Positions 21,471 to 33,789 of a stretch of DNA of 64,000 nt are shown piece after piece. This DNA is from Primulina eburnea (Eukaryota > Streptophyta > Magnoliopsida > Lamiales > Gesneriaceae): assembly GCF_022965805.1 (NCBI RefSeq), contig NC_133102.1, forward strand, positions 4,844,885 to 4,908,884, read 5' to 3'. The position numbers and the translations under genes are program-made. Position 1 is the stretch's first letter. Each line of letters starts with the position of its first letter. Under the pieces are notes generated by a model. The model did not search any database. It had not been told where the DNA came from and saw nothing but the letters and a program-made list of their open reading frames with translations.

Positions 21471-23649
21471 GGTACAATGATTCATGGATTGATTTTCTCA
21501 AATGTCAATGAATATTTTCGCAAGTTATTTTAAACCATTAAGTGGTATACAATATACAACTCTCTTATCAAATGCATAGACTCCAGATATTCAAATATCA
21601 ACCCCAAATTTGAGCTGAATTTACAAAAGAATACCATAGTTTCAGAGCTACCTCGGATGCTAAAGATGCCACACCTAACATTTAAATTCAAGGAATTTGA
21701 CGAACTCGCCAATATCATGAATACAAAAAAAGTTCTGCGTAAGTTCCCTTATCTTGAATAAATAATTTTTCTATCTGAAAATAGAAGTCATATTTATATT
21801 CATAACACCGATGAAATGTGTACATATGTGATCGATATACCAAATAAAGTAATGTCATTAAGCAATTTCATCAGACCAGATAAAACAGAAGGTCAAAGGA
21901 GACAAGTTATGCTTCTCAACATGAGGTAAACTTAAATAAAAAAATGACACATATAAACATGCATATCTTAAAATCTATAACATATAAATTATTTTGTTTA
22001 GAATGGAAACTATTTCTGTCACTATGTGGGACGACTTGGCAATGCACGAAGGGCAATTGATGAAGCGCATTGAGTATGAACATCCTACTGTTGAATTTTC
22101 CAATCTGACCATGCAAATCTTTCTCAGTATATTATAAAACAAACCTTCTTTCTTCATTTCTTAAATGTTTTTTTAAAGCAAAAATGACTAATATGTGGTG
22201 TAAATCGAAAAAATAAAACACATGCACAACATTTACAAACTACGTCGACAATTGCAATGATTCTTAATCCACTATGGACACCGCCAAAGAAATAAAAACA
22301 TGGTACATATTTCTGAATTTATAACTCTTTGTATTTGTGAGTCATACATTTTATTATATAAATTGTATGAACTTACTTATTTTGTCACAAAAATTATTCT
22401 AGCATGACAACTTTCTTTTTAAATATATAAAATGATGTTAGAAACTAGATAAAAACATTGAACATTTTGTTTATTATAATATATGAATGCTTAAAGACTA
22501 TTATTTATAATAAATTTGTAGGTTGGATGCAGACAAAAAACAAGATAAGTTAAAAGAATTTTGGGTTACGAGGACACTCACAGACGCCAAACAAGTGACG
22601 TTAGATGATGTAACAAAAAACCGAGCTATGTTGACGGAGGTACTGCAAAATTTACTGTTTATGAATCTTAATAGTTTTAATTACTAAAATGATACAAAAC
22701 AAAAACCAGATAATTTGCACATGCTAAATATTAAAATTTTAACAACTAACATTCAAACTAAACCAAGATTTGAAATGCTTTTTATTTAACATAGAACAAC
22801 TACTATTTGATATGGAGCAAGATAAAGGAAATCGAAAACAAAGCTACTCCATGGTATGAAGCATGTGATCATTGTTTCCAAGCTGCTACAAAAACAAACA
22901 ACAAAGAAAGTTGTGTCAATTGCATCAGCTATCTAATTAAGATCATTCCAAGGTAATAAAAAATACAAATACCCAACCCAAGTTTTAGACCACGAAAGAG
23001 AGAGATGATCACTACTTTACTTCTTTGTGTTGCAAGTATAGAATAATAATCACAATTGAACATTGGAATGAGACGCTAGGAATAACATTATTTGGAAAAA
23101 TTACATCATCTTTTGTTGGATGTTCTATTGAGATTTCATTCAAATTCATGACCAGGTATAAGATAAAACAAACAAATGCTTTTATATCTACATAAATAGA
23201 ATATTTAAATTTTCAATCTAACAATAAAAATTTGCAATGCAAAATTTACCAAATAACCCATATAAAGATTTGCTAAGTCAACCAAGCTCCACACATTCTT
23301 GTTCAAGTTGGATAATTCAGTAGAAATACGTGATGGAGTGTTAAAGATTGTGGCAAAAGCTATTGAGATACATGACAATTATCCAACAACAAATGTCAAT
23401 ATCAGGAAACGGAGATCTCGGAAGATTATCAAGCAAACTAAACAAAGCAATGTACCGCCAAAGGTAGAAAAGTCAAATGAATCAAGCATCAAAAGAAACA
23501 TAAAGATCCATGAAGATGAAGATGAAGATGGAATAGAGATTCGAGATGACGAACCAATTGCTGCCTATAAAAAAAGAGCTAAGAAGATAAAAATCGATGG
23601 GTACAAAAAGATTTCAGGGGATCTTCAAATCAAAGTCAAGAAAATGTGA
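21471..23649 (+). pseudogene. RPA70/DUF223-like OB-fold protein gene, degenerate
   Basis: Pieces in order match the plant replication-factor-A-1-like family. 21471-21720 holds an N-terminal OB-like segment (GLIFSNVNEYFRKLF ... PHLTFKFKEFDELANI). About 21870-21926 is a short exon-like piece (KTEGQRRQVMLLNMR). About 21998-22136 reads VTMWDDLAMHEGQ, the core of an OB fold. 22525-22640 and 22800-22952 follow, the latter with a CxxC-x12-CxxC zinc ribbon (CDHC ... CVNC). Next is 23037-23155 (IEHWNETLGITLFGKI), and last a basic C-terminal exon to 23649. These proteins bind single-stranded DNA. An in-frame TAA at 21531 and another ending the middle piece suggest decay. Several junctions look like GT-AG introns, so a spliced gene cannot be excluded. 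Helitrons also carry such ORFs. Confidence 0.5.
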
Positions 23650-24132
23650 TGATTTTATTTGTAACCAAATAATTATTTATCAATCTATTAATAGTTATTC
23701 TTATTGCAAAAATAATTCCAACATATTTAAATAAGATTATCATATACAAATTATCTCTATTTCTCTACGTGCAATGCATGTGCATTTATCTAGTATTAAT
23801 AAAATATTCAAATTCGCTAACTATCAAACAAAATAATTTGAATTCAACCTCGGCTAAAAACCAGCTGGAGCATGTTCGAGTTTACCCCGAATTCGATAAT
23901 TTTGAATATGAATAAAATATTTTTCGAGTTAACTCGATTCTCTTGCAACCCTATAGTTGGTCCATTCGGATAAATGATAAGCTATTTGTTTTGGGAGATT
24001 AGATCCAAAAATATTTCAAAATATCATATATTGAATCAGGATTTGATGCAATCAAGAAAGAAAATCAACATATCATATTTTTATAATTTTAGACATAGTT
24101 TGATATATATGATAGGATAAACATGTGATATT
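23650..24132. other. AT-rich intergenic DNA
   Basis: 3' flank of the OB-fold remnant. Nothing further seen. Confidence 0.5.
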
Positions 24133-25262
24133 CTGCGTTTGGTTGTAGGATAAAATAAACTAATGATTAGTATTTAAATGATAAAGAAATTGATTGTTGT
24201 TGAGATGTAATATATGGTAGTATGTTTGGTAAGATTTTTAAGTATAGGATAATTTTCAAATTTTGATGAAAGGACAAAATTGCCCTTTCTCTTTTATTTT
24301 TCTTCTTCCACTCCGACGGCGGCGGTCCGGCGATCCAACGGTGGTCCGACGGCGACGGCGGTACGACAGTGAAGATAGGGCCGTTGAAGAGAAAACTGTT
24401 GTGATGATGAACGGTTCAAACGTCGTTTTTGAAACCGAAGAAGATGTAGCGGAAGCTAGGGATGTGTTGGTTGACTCGATGCTGACGTACGATCCTCCTT
24501 CGCAGGAGATGGTTTCTCCTGAGCTTCCGCTGGAATTTCTACTTCCGGCGAGGGAGAAACCTCTGGTGTCTTCCAGATTCGGCAATAGGAAACCCATGAG
24601 AACGACTCCTGAAGGTAAGTAATTTACTTTTAGAAATTTTACCATTTAATCAAACTCCGTAATTATCTTGATTTGTGAATTTGAATTCGAATTTGGAGCC
24701 ATGTTTAGCTGTTTTTGAGATCGGAAAATCCGCAGGAATGAGAGCTCTGAAGTTGGCAAAACCAAAGAGGCAGGAAACACTGGAGAGCACTTGGAAGATG
24801 ATAACGGAGGGTCGTCACGTGCCTCTCTCTCACGCGGCACACCAAGAAATCCGACGCCTGGGAGCACCACGTGGCATCCACTTCCGCCCCTTCGGATCAA
24901 GTGGCCACACCAGAGAACTTCCAGGAAAGAACCAGCTACCACCCACCACCGGATGCGACGGCGACGGCAGTCCGACGGCGGTGGCGGTCCGGCGAGGGCG
25001 ACGGAGGCGGTCCAGCGGTGGTGGCGACGGTCCGGCATTAAAAGAGGGATAGCGGTGAAGGAAGAAGGGTAAAATTGGAAAGAGAATAGGGATAAAAGAG
25101 GGATTAATAATCCAACGGAGAAATGAGGTATTATTTAATCACACGTAATACCACCTAATCACTTATAGGAAGGATTGAGTTGGATAATTAAAAATCGTAT
25201 CAAACGTAGTATAAAGTATGATAAAAAATTTAATCCTTCCTAATCCGGCCAACCAAACGCAG
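24133..25262 (+). mobile_element. Pack-type DNA transposon carrying gene-like sequence, copy 1
   Basis: 1,130 bp between inverted ends CTGCGTTTGGTTG (24133-24145) and its complement (25250-25262). Subterminal parts are AT-rich like a MITE. The centre (24310-25065) is GC-rich with CGG-type runs and gene-like structure: an open stretch from about 24395 to a GAAG/GTAAGT donor at 24614, a short intron, a CCGCAG acceptor at about 24731-24736, and a second open stretch to about 25050. Near-identical sequence lies inverted at 40152-41262. The captured protein reads TEEDVAEARDVLVDSMLTYD, then KRQETLESTWKMITEG. It looks like a plant protein of unknown function. No transposase is present. No clear target duplication was found. 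Confidence 0.65.
24407..25052 (+). pseudogene. Captured host-gene fragment in Pack element copy 1
   Basis: Exon 1 runs from about 24407 to 24614 and exon 2 from 24737. In exon 2 the protein reads ...ETLESTWKMITEGRHVPLS, then changes frame at the run CCTCTCTCTC (24821-24830). The alternative frame gives RHTKKSDAWEHH, which continues the theme better. The same run and break occur in copy 2, so the defect predates their separation. I infer a captured, non-functional gene piece. The parent gene is not in the window. Confidence 0.45.
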
Positions 25263-27450
25263 CTCACAGAACTATACACCATTGACAGTTTGAACCTAAG
25301 ACTTCCGATTATGAGTAGACTTCCGATTATGAGTCTTGGGTTCGAGGCTTGAGACTGAGCAAAAACTTCATTGTCAGGGGTGGAGAGTTTTGTAAGTAAG
25401 TAATCATGGTCTACCACGAGAGATGCGATGACTTGGCAAAAGCATGACCCAAAAAGAGTAGTGACCATGGTCCTTACAAATTGCACGGCAAAAGTGAATA
25501 CAAAGGTGCGATTACTGATTAGCACAAGGAATAAAACACCAAACTCTTTGACCTTTGAACCATAAAACTGTACATGAACAACTAGCAGTTTTTTCTGTAA
25601 TCGAGTGCACAATTTGATCCGAGGAGTATATGTTTTAAGCAGAAGAAACGACCGGACACAAAACTAGACGTTGACATAGATCGTCCCTATAGATGTCACC
25701 GAGTTTCAAGATCGCCAAATTCTTTAGTCCGCCCAGACTATAGCAAGTCCACCTCCTTGTTGAGATATCTGACTTGTGTGAAATCAACCGGGGCTGCAAT
25801 TCATCATTGCTGACCCTCTTTAACCACTCAAACTGGATTCACCTGTCCCATGTCTATCTATAAAAGTAAAAACAGGACCAGGATTGCTGGCATAATACTT
25901 GACAGAACTGAGTGAGCTTTCCATTTTTTATCCAAGTATCTGAATCTTATCCTATCCTGCATTTGAAACCACAAAAATTTCAATGAAGTAATATACAGAA
26001 CGCAAGGGTGAAACAAAAGTTTCTGCAGATATCACCACTAGATTGTTCATACAAGCATTGATCAAATTATATTTATCCTCATGTAACAGGCTCAAAATTT
26101 AACAATCAGGTAACAAATTATATTTATCCTCGTGTACTATAACCAACTATATTGCTGATATTGGTTTGCGCGTGAAGGGAACTAGAGAATGCACCTAATA
26201 CCTCATACCCGATCTCACATTTAATGACATCTGGTTTTACAAAAGCACATCCCCAGAAATGTTTTTCCTTCAACAGTGTACATACCTACAATAGCTTCCA
26301 AGGCTTTATTCCGTGAAGACCTTGGGAAAATGTGATTTTGCATTAACCTTCGCCAGGCTTTATTCCGTGAAGACCTTGGGAAAATGTGATTTTGCATTAA
26401 CCTCCGCCACAATTCATATATTCGACACTAAATTTTATTTTTATCAAATTGACTGAAGGCATGTAGGTCATTTCATATATTTTGCTAGAAAAATTAACAT
26501 AGTAATTGACAAAAGGGTTATAAGTGCCAAAATATAAAATATGAGAGAGGTTAGTGCCAATATATATTTGAAGCATAGGGGTTGTCAATAGAAAAATCCC
26601 TTTGGAAAATGCACACATCATATTTGTCAAGATTTAAGAAATGTAGAAGGCAAAGAAAGAACACATAATGCAAGTGATTCATGTCAGGTGTCGACCATTG
26701 TAAGAAAATAATTCTCTACCTTTTCTGCCTGATCCAGGCAATCCGCATCAACTGCTGTAAGAAAGAGTTACTTGTACCTTTATCAATTGATCCACTTCGT
26801 TTGCTTTCTTCGTTAGTTCTTTGTATTTATTTTTCCTCTCATTTCCACAATTTTTCTTATAGCACCAACTTGAATCCCTCTGACAAGAAATCATCCCTGA
26901 AACGAAAGCCGTATCATTCCAACTCAATAAAGTCAAACGGGTTGTGTCTCATAGTTTGTTCGATCAGTCAAATTTACATGGTAGTTAATCGTTATGGTGA
27001 AAAATGGACAATTCTCCAAACTAATGACAAGCACGTGTATACTGTGTAGAATAAATTTTATAAACCAAATCGAAAAAAAATCTATATATATGTTTCTGGA
27101 AAAAAAAAAAAAATACTCACAACATTTCAAAAATATCAATTGGGAGAGGAACTGATTGCTTCCTAACGAGGTCAAATCAAAGAAACTAGTTTTTTATTGT
27201 TTGAGTTGAGCAAGAGTTTATACTGGGTCTCGAACCTGATACCTAGTTGGTTCGATAACTTGAAGTCATAGCAAGAAACCTTTATTTTTCAAAAGAGGAA
27301 AAAAGGAAAGACGAGTGACAGCTGATTCAAGTTCTTGATAAGGCCCAAAATCATTATTGTTGGATAAATGACAAAGTCTTCGTCAACTACAGATAAGAGA
27401 GAATGCCTTAGCAGTATATAGACAGTGTAATGCTCATAAACACAGCCCCA
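25263..27450. other. Intergenic DNA between Pack copy 1 and the F-box gene
   Basis: Mixed composition, with no ORF I can support. 25620-25950 is less AT-rich than its surroundings and could be an old exon or UTR, but no protein family emerged. Includes the small tandem duplication at 26301. Confidence 0.45.
26301..26408. repeat. 54-bp tandem duplication
   Basis: The unit starting AGGCTTTATTCCGTGAAGAC is repeated exactly twice with one substitution near the end. Confidence 0.9.
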
Positions 27451-28581
27451 TTACCTTTTATTCAGGTATTTTTTTCCCTTCTTTTTCTCTGTTCCCAGGT
27501 TCTTGACTTGTCCCGGGACATCGAACCCCACAAGACTCTCAACACAAACCTCAGCATAAAACATGAAAGGCAAACCCTCGACGGAGACATTTTCCACAGT
27601 TTTCTTCTTTAAATCATACCAAGCAAGATCTTTATCATCACAATTCAAAAGAATCTGTTCCCCATCATTTGAGAAGACCAAAGGCTTCACAAAATCATCC
27701 CTCTCAATTAAAGGTGGTCTAATTGATAGCAGTTTAGTCCATGATTCCTTCACACCATATTTTTCCATCACCCAAATGACAACCCCATAGGTATTGGCAG
27801 AAACAATACATAGAGACCCTCCTAGCACATCCAAACTCGCATTAACACCCCTGAACCGAATCCCCTGCGGCATCATCACTTCAAAATGCTTCTCACTCTC
27901 AATATCAAAAGCCATTATTTTAATAAATTCACCAGATCTCAAGTGCTCAAGATTCTCCACCAGCGTATGCAATGCTCCGTTGACGTGCACGCGCCAGATC
28001 CCTCTCAAGAAGGGCAGCGGGTATGGGAAGTTCTCAATTACTTTCCACGAATTCGATTTAGTGCTGTAAATCTTAGCCTTAGAATAGATCCACGCATGGG
28101 TTATCGAGTTCCTCACTTCCTCAACTCTGACAACCTTATAAACATCGCTCACTGAATCATAGCCAAACCCATACGCAACCTTGCAGTAAGAATCCCCAGA
28201 ATTTGGCTGCTCAATAACATTAACGGGTAAAACCTTATAATATCTCGAAAAGGGGTTCCACAAAACGGGAGGCTCGCTCGTCACAACCACCAAACCATTG
28301 CAAGAATTGGTGACACTGTCCACAGTTTGATAATAAAAAGGAGGCTTGATAACATGGGCCTTGTCGAGCGAATTCAAATCGACCGAATACAAAGCGAGGC
28401 CTCCCAGAATCAGATTACGATTGGAACTAGAAACCAAAGAGCGACGCAAGTGCAATTTGACGAAATCTTGACTGTCTATCTGGAAACACCACCATCTTGC
28501 AACAGCGCGAAATCGCTTGAGGGATTTGACGGGTAGGCGGCAGAGTATTTCCACGATGATTTCCAGGGGAAGATTCGCCAT
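27451..28581 (-). CDS. F-box protein with FBA/kelch-like domain (CPR1-like)
   Basis: Single exon, 376 residues. The F-box is N-terminal (LPLEIIVEILCRLPVKSLKR, residues 4-23, continuing to about 45). The rest is an F-box-associated beta-propeller-like domain with the typical phrases SCNGLVV (about 93), LWNPFSRYYKVLP (about 106) and YGFGYDSVSDVYKVVRV (about 137). Such proteins act as substrate receptors in SCF ubiquitin ligases through SKP1. CPR1 in Arabidopsis targets NLR immune receptors, but the large family prevents naming a target here. The C-terminus is unusually lysine-rich. The ATG at 28581 places the F-box right at the start, as usual. Frame intact. Confidence 0.9.
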   Translation of the reverse strand: MANLPLEIIVEILCRLPVKSLKRFRAVARWWCFQIDSQDFVKLHLRRSLVSSSNRNLILGGLALYSVDLNSLDKAHVIKPPFYYQTVDSVTNSCNGLVVVTSEPPVLWNPFSRYYKVLPVNVIEQPNSGDSYCKVAYGFGYDSVSDVYKVVRVEEVRNSITHAWIYSKAKIYSTKSNSWKVIENFPYPLPFLRGIWRVHVNGALHTLVENLEHLRSGEFIKIMAFDIESEKHFEVMMPQGIRFRGVNASLDVLGGSLCIVSANTYGVVIWVMEKYGVKESWTKLLSIRPPLIERDDFVKPLVFSNDGEQILLNCDDKDLAWYDLKKKTVENVSVEGLPFMFYAEVCVESLVGFDVPGQVKNLGTEKKKGKKYLNKR

Positions 28582-28916
28582 ATTTCTGTCTGCGGCACTT
28601 TCCTTTCATCAAGGGTTTTCTACAGATTAGTGGAGATGGTTGCGTCACATACCAAAATGGACATGTGGCGAAGTCTTCAATCGTACGGCCAATACGCGTA
28701 CGCCCCGGTAATTCAACTTTCCTCCTTTGAGGATTGTTTCGACCTATCCGTGCAGTCATCAGATAACTCTATATGAAAAATCCGGGTCCACTCTCTATGT
28801 AAAAAAAAAAATTGACTCGGAAAAATCCGAACCATTGGATCGACTCTTGCGGACAGTACTCGCAGAGGTAAGGTTGAGTGAACACTGTGGAATATGTGAT
28901 AATATTGAATTTTAGT
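28582..28916. other. Upstream flank of the F-box gene
   Basis: Presumed 5' UTR and promoter. No second gene. A poly(A) run is at 28800-28810. Confidence 0.5.
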
Positions 28917-29099
28917 AAAAATTTGTATGAATCGGTCTCACGAGTCATATTTTGTAAGATAGATATTTTATTTGAGTTATATATGAAAAAGTATTATTTT
29001 TTATGCTAAGAGTATTGTTTTTTTTATTGTGAATATCGGTAGAGTTGACTCACCTCACAGATAAAAATCCGTGAGATCGTCTCAAAAAAGACTTACTCT
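28917..29099 (+). repeat. GAGACGGTCTC MITE-like element, copy 5
   Basis: Full length, moderately diverged. Lies about 335 bp upstream of the F-box start codon. Confidence 0.8.
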
Positions 29100-29797
29100 G
29101 AATCTTATATTACTATCCAAACATGTGACGATGTAACAACTTTGAAAGTTTATATCAAATTACGTTCGTATGATATAGTTCACGAAATGATACAACGAAA
29201 TTGAATTTGTACGTCGTATATTGAATTTTATAATGTTTCTCAAATAATGCGTGCACACTGTTCAGTTCAAGAGGAGATGTAATAGTATTGATCGTTTATC
29301 CTATAATATGAGATACTTAAAGTAACTAATTTTGATATCATGATCAGTTTTAATAATTATATATATTAATAAAGAGTTAAAGTTTTAATGCAAGTCAAAT
29401 GGAGTTCAATATATATAATATTTGTTTCTTAATTAGTCATTAACTTGTAGATTTAATTCATGTTTGAGTCTTTCTTTATTTATTTTTTTTTATTTTTTTA
29501 AATTTGTATATCAAAATTGTAGTATAGTCTCTCGCTATTTTTTATAATTATATTTTAATCTTCATTTGAATATAAACTAAATAATTATAAAAAAATATTA
29601 GACAAATCGTATGTAATATTTTCGTCTCACCATACATGATCAAACGGCTTGTAATGAATCATACATTAGTTTTTTAATGCATAGTTGGAACTACATTGGG
29701 GATTGAATGAACCGAGGCTAATCTTTTCCGACATAGAAAATATTCGTCATCCCATTTTTTCTGGAAAAATATGAATATTAATTTTTTAATTTAATGA
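29100..29797. other. AT-rich intergenic DNA
   Basis: Nothing recognised. Confidence 0.55.
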
Positions 29798-29977
29798 CAA
29801 AAACTTGTGTGAGACGGTCTCACGGGTCGTATTCTGTGAGACGGATCTTTATTTGGGTCATCCATGAAAAAGTATGACTTTTTATGCTAAGTGTATTACT
29901 TTTTATTGTGAATATGGGTCGGGTTGACCCGTCTCACGGATTAAGATCCGTGAGACAGTCTCACATGAGACCTACTC
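29798..29977 (+). repeat. GAGACGGTCTC MITE-like element, copy 6
   Basis: One of the best-preserved copies, with both ends close to consensus. Confidence 0.9.
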
Positions 29978-30224
29978 TTTTTTAATAGATTAAGATTAAT
30001 TTTAAAAGTCAAATTTAAATGTAAACTTAGGAGGACCTCTCTCTTAATATATTTTGGACAGAAATAATGCCTATATTTCCGACATTAAGTTACTCAATGA
30101 TCTTTTAAAAATAATTTTTTAGAAATATTAGTATATACTTGGTTTATTTAATTGATTTTGATTGGTTCGATTCAAATGATGCTATTTTTTTTAAAAAAAA
30201 ATTAATATTAATAAAGGAGCATCC

Positions 30225-30690
30225 GAAACAGGGATGGAGATCCTCGATTTTTTCGAGTTTGAGTTCGGGTTCGGGGATTTAAAAAAATCTCTGATGTCTG
30301 TTCGGAGCTATGAGATTACTATCCTCATTCCGAAACGCGCCTCGAAAATAATATCAATAATAAAATAATAGTATCAATAATATAATAATATTTTTTTTAT
30401 ATTTAAAAAGTAATATTATTATTTATATTATCACTAATAGTAATAGATAATAATAAGTTTTAATTTGAGAAAATCTCTGAATCCGTCATCGTCTTGACAT
30501 ATTAATATTTTTGAAATGGAGATGAGAATGAGAAGTTGATCCCTGAAGTTTTGGGTTTGGGAATTCTCCGAACCCGAAAAAGCGTGGATGATGACGGGTA
30601 TGGAGGTGGGGATAGAATTCAGACACGGAGATGAGGATGACAAACCCTCCCCGTCCCGTTTCATTATCATCCCTACCCCGTGCCCGTTGC
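30225..30690. repeat. Probable GGGGA/TCCCC-rich transposon fragment
   Basis: The left part reads GGGATGGAGATCC and GTTCGGGTTCGGGGATT. The right part has the complementary style (GAACCCGAAAAAG, CCCTCCCCGTCCCG, CCCTACCCCGTGCCCG). These flank an AT-rich centre and suggest a non-autonomous inverted-repeat element. Exact ends were not resolved. Confidence 0.4.
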
Positions 30691-31323
30691 TAAGAATGTG
30701 CGTATAGCTAATTTTATTTTAAAATACGGAATCAAACGAGGAATTAAAAGTACAATAATAGTTTTATTTAAAAAATACGAAACACGTGAAATTTGATATC
30801 CCGTGAAGAGAACTTTTGACTTTTTAGAAATATAGCTTGCAATACTATATATTTTTATTAAAATTTGTGGATATCATTTGTTTAATTTCCTTGTTGATTG
30901 GACCTTCGGATATGTGTGATTGTTAGAACTTCCCAAATAAACAAGAAATAGATTTTTTAAAATAAGTTCATTATATAAATTTTTTGTCCTGAGAAATCTA
31001 TTAGACCAAGATCTAGTATTGATTTTCTAAGCTTATCATAGCATGTTTAATAAAAATATCGACATATCTACAGTCCAATTCGAAAACTCGGTTCGAAGAT
31101 TTATCTCATGCACATGTTTTCGTTAAAAAAAATTCGATATGTTGGTGTATGTATAGTCAGAGGTCTCAAGTTGTGTTCATGAGTATAGATAGACAAATAA
31201 TGTCGTTCTTTTTATTTTTCCCTCTCCTTCACCTTTTGCGTGAGTGAATGATGAGTTTCTTTATGATCGGTAAATAAAATTTATGAGTTTGTTGTCGAAA
31301 AAAATAAATATTTTATTTCATTT
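30691..31323. other. AT-rich intergenic DNA
   Basis: Nothing recognised. Confidence 0.5.
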
Positions 31324-32010
31324 ATAGTATAAATTTGTGAATATTTTGTTGTTTGTGGTATTCAAATTTGAGAGGAAAAGCAAGAAGAAGACTAAGAATA
31401 TGGCTTTGTAGAGGCAAGTGTTAAATACTTTCTCCTTAAAAAGAATTTGCCCCTCACAATGTGCTTAAGATTTTTGGCAGTATTCTCTCAAAATACAACT
31501 ACAACTCTTGAATAATGAGCATTCAAATATTCAACTTCTATAACAAAGAAATAAATGAACTCTCTCTTGTTGAAAAAGGAAGAAGAACAATATGCAAAAT
31601 GTTTTGAAAATTATGTGTATGTATTTTTTATTTTCAATAAATCGACATTTAATGTTTTTCATGTGAAAAGACATGATCTTTCATTCATAGTGGTGTTCAT
31701 TGGCTATTGTAATTGACCACAATCATCAAACAATGCCAAAGAAATGAAAAAAATGTCAGAAAAATCGAAGGGACGCGCGCAGACCCGCGCGCCTGCTACT
31801 GTTCACGCCGATTTTTTCTGTTGTCCCTTTCATGTTCCGACTACTCGTTTTAAGTTCTTTCAACATTTGATGAACTCGTTTCAAGTTTAATTCAGAACCA
31901 CCGAACTTAATATTCATTCATTAAACTTCGTTCTTTGTTTCAAATTTTTCCAATCAAACACATTGATTTATTTGCTTCATTTTCATTCATTAAGCATCAA
32001 AATTCCAACA
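31324..32010 (-). mobile_element. Probable Copia-type solo LTR
   Basis: On the minus strand it starts TGTTGGAATTTTGATGC at 32010, a common Copia LTR start. It contains a GC-rich block GGCGCGCGGGTCTGCGCGCG (about 31775-31795) and later a leader-like region. The 5-bp CATTT occurs just outside each proposed end (31319-31323 and 32011-32015). The left end lacks the expected TG/CA, so that boundary is uncertain. Confidence 0.4.
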
Positions 32011-33608
32011 CATTTTTCATTCATCATATATGGGATAACGCACGCAAGGTCATCCATCTTGAAAATAAATGGATTTTGTAAACTTCATAATAGATTGTTC
32101 TCTCACACTTGTTTAGTCATGTAACTTTATTTTTCAACTATGTTAAAACAAATATTTCTTGTTATCGCCCATCTCATCATCTAGTAACGCATCGTAATAT
32201 CAAATGAACTGTTGATTTATCAAAATTTATAGTTGATGGTATCAGTGCAATTACATTTTTTTGGTAACCATATAACAACTCAAGTTGCGTGTACTCCACG
32301 TAATATGCATCATTTTCTCAATAATGCTTTAATCCTAAATAATAATAATACATCATCAAAATTACAATGTTCTATTTATATGGCTTATGTTTGCTATTAT
32401 TTGATGTACACATATGTCTAATTGTCAACGAAGTTCAGAAACCGGAGTCTGGATTGTCGTATTTCAAAATACAATGATTTTTAGGAAAATTGGTGTGTAT
32501 AAACGTGTTGAATCTTTTTGATATTAATAATCTTTTACGTAAAAATCTGTCTGAGACGGTCTCATTGGTCAATTTTATGAGACAAATATTTTATTTGTTT
32601 CTGGAATAATTTTTCAATTACAAAATAAAATTTTAAGGTGAAATATTGTTAAAATTTCGTAGGTGAATAAATTAACATTATTCAAATTACAATTGACTTC
32701 ATTGTCCCAATTACTCGTTCACATTACAAGTAATTGTGAATTGCTAATATGCGATTTTTTGGATAAGATAATATTCCCTGGAATTATCTAAAGCTTGTAT
32801 ATGGTATACTGACAACATATGACTTTCGAATTTCAAATGATGTTTTAGAATATTGTTGTATGTATTTAAAAAATCCGTAACATCGATTTAAAAAATATTA
32901 TAATAATTATTATTAAACAATTATTTATTTTTATTATACATTTATTTATTGTTATTATTATCATTTGATTATTAACTTGTAATTTTATATATTTTAATTA
33001 TTATTATCATTATTAGGGCAACACTTACCACCCACCACATCAAAAACTTATTGTCTATGGGTATTATTGTCTACTTATCCATATTTATTCTTATCTTACA
33101 TCAAATAAATACATTTCAATTTTATTATACAATTTAAATGATTGTTACTTAAAAGAAATATTATTATTATTTTTCTAAATATATTTATTACTTAAAATTA
33201 TTTTATTTTATCTTACGAGTGTAATTTATGTAAAACTAAACGTGACATAGGAAAAAAAATCACACTTGCATGAAATTAAAAATAAACATTCCGAAATATG
33301 TAAAAATTAATTCAAGGATTGTTGTTGTATTGTGTCCAAATTTGTTCAACTAAGTCAATACTAAGTTAGTGATGCACTTGACTGTCACGTAATTCAGAAT
33401 GTATCCAGAGATAATCATGAAATCCTCGGTTTGAGTCTTTAACAGTTTGTGCATGTCCGTCATCTTCATTTTTATACCCATTTGTCACATGACCCACCCA
33501 ACTTCAATAATCATGTCGTGCAAAGTAATTAAATATTTATCTTTCTCTAATCTCATGACATATATATTCATGGAAGATAAATTGTTCTTTTGTCATTTGT
33601 GAGGTGGG
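32011..33608. other. AT-rich intergenic DNA
   Basis: Contains a 5' fragment of the GAGACGGTCTC family at about 32540-32596. No gene seen. Confidence 0.55.
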
Positions 33609-33789
33609 CAAAAACTCCTGTGAGACGGTCTCACGGTTCGTATTTGTGAGACGGCTATCTTATTTGAGTCATCAATGAAAAATTATTACTTTTTATGTTA
33701 AGAGTATTACTTTTTATTGTGAATATGGGTTGAGTTGACCCGTCTCACAGATTAAGATCCGTGAGACGGTCTCAGATGAGACTCACTCT
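33609..33789 (+). repeat. GAGACGGTCTC MITE-like element, copy 7
   Basis: Well preserved, both ends present. Confidence 0.9.

Noticed and set aside
23299..23649. 116-codon ORF as an independent gene
   Set aside because: It opens with TTG and follows the other RPA-like pieces in order, so it is their last exon.
24646..25038. 130-codon minus-strand ORF in the GC-rich Pack element (and its mirror at 40349-40744)
   Set aside because: It is antisense to the exon-like reading and its open frame follows from high GC and CGG runs.
28427..28759. 110-codon minus-strand ORF overlapping the F-box start
   Set aside because: Shadow frame of the F-box gene and its 5' flank.
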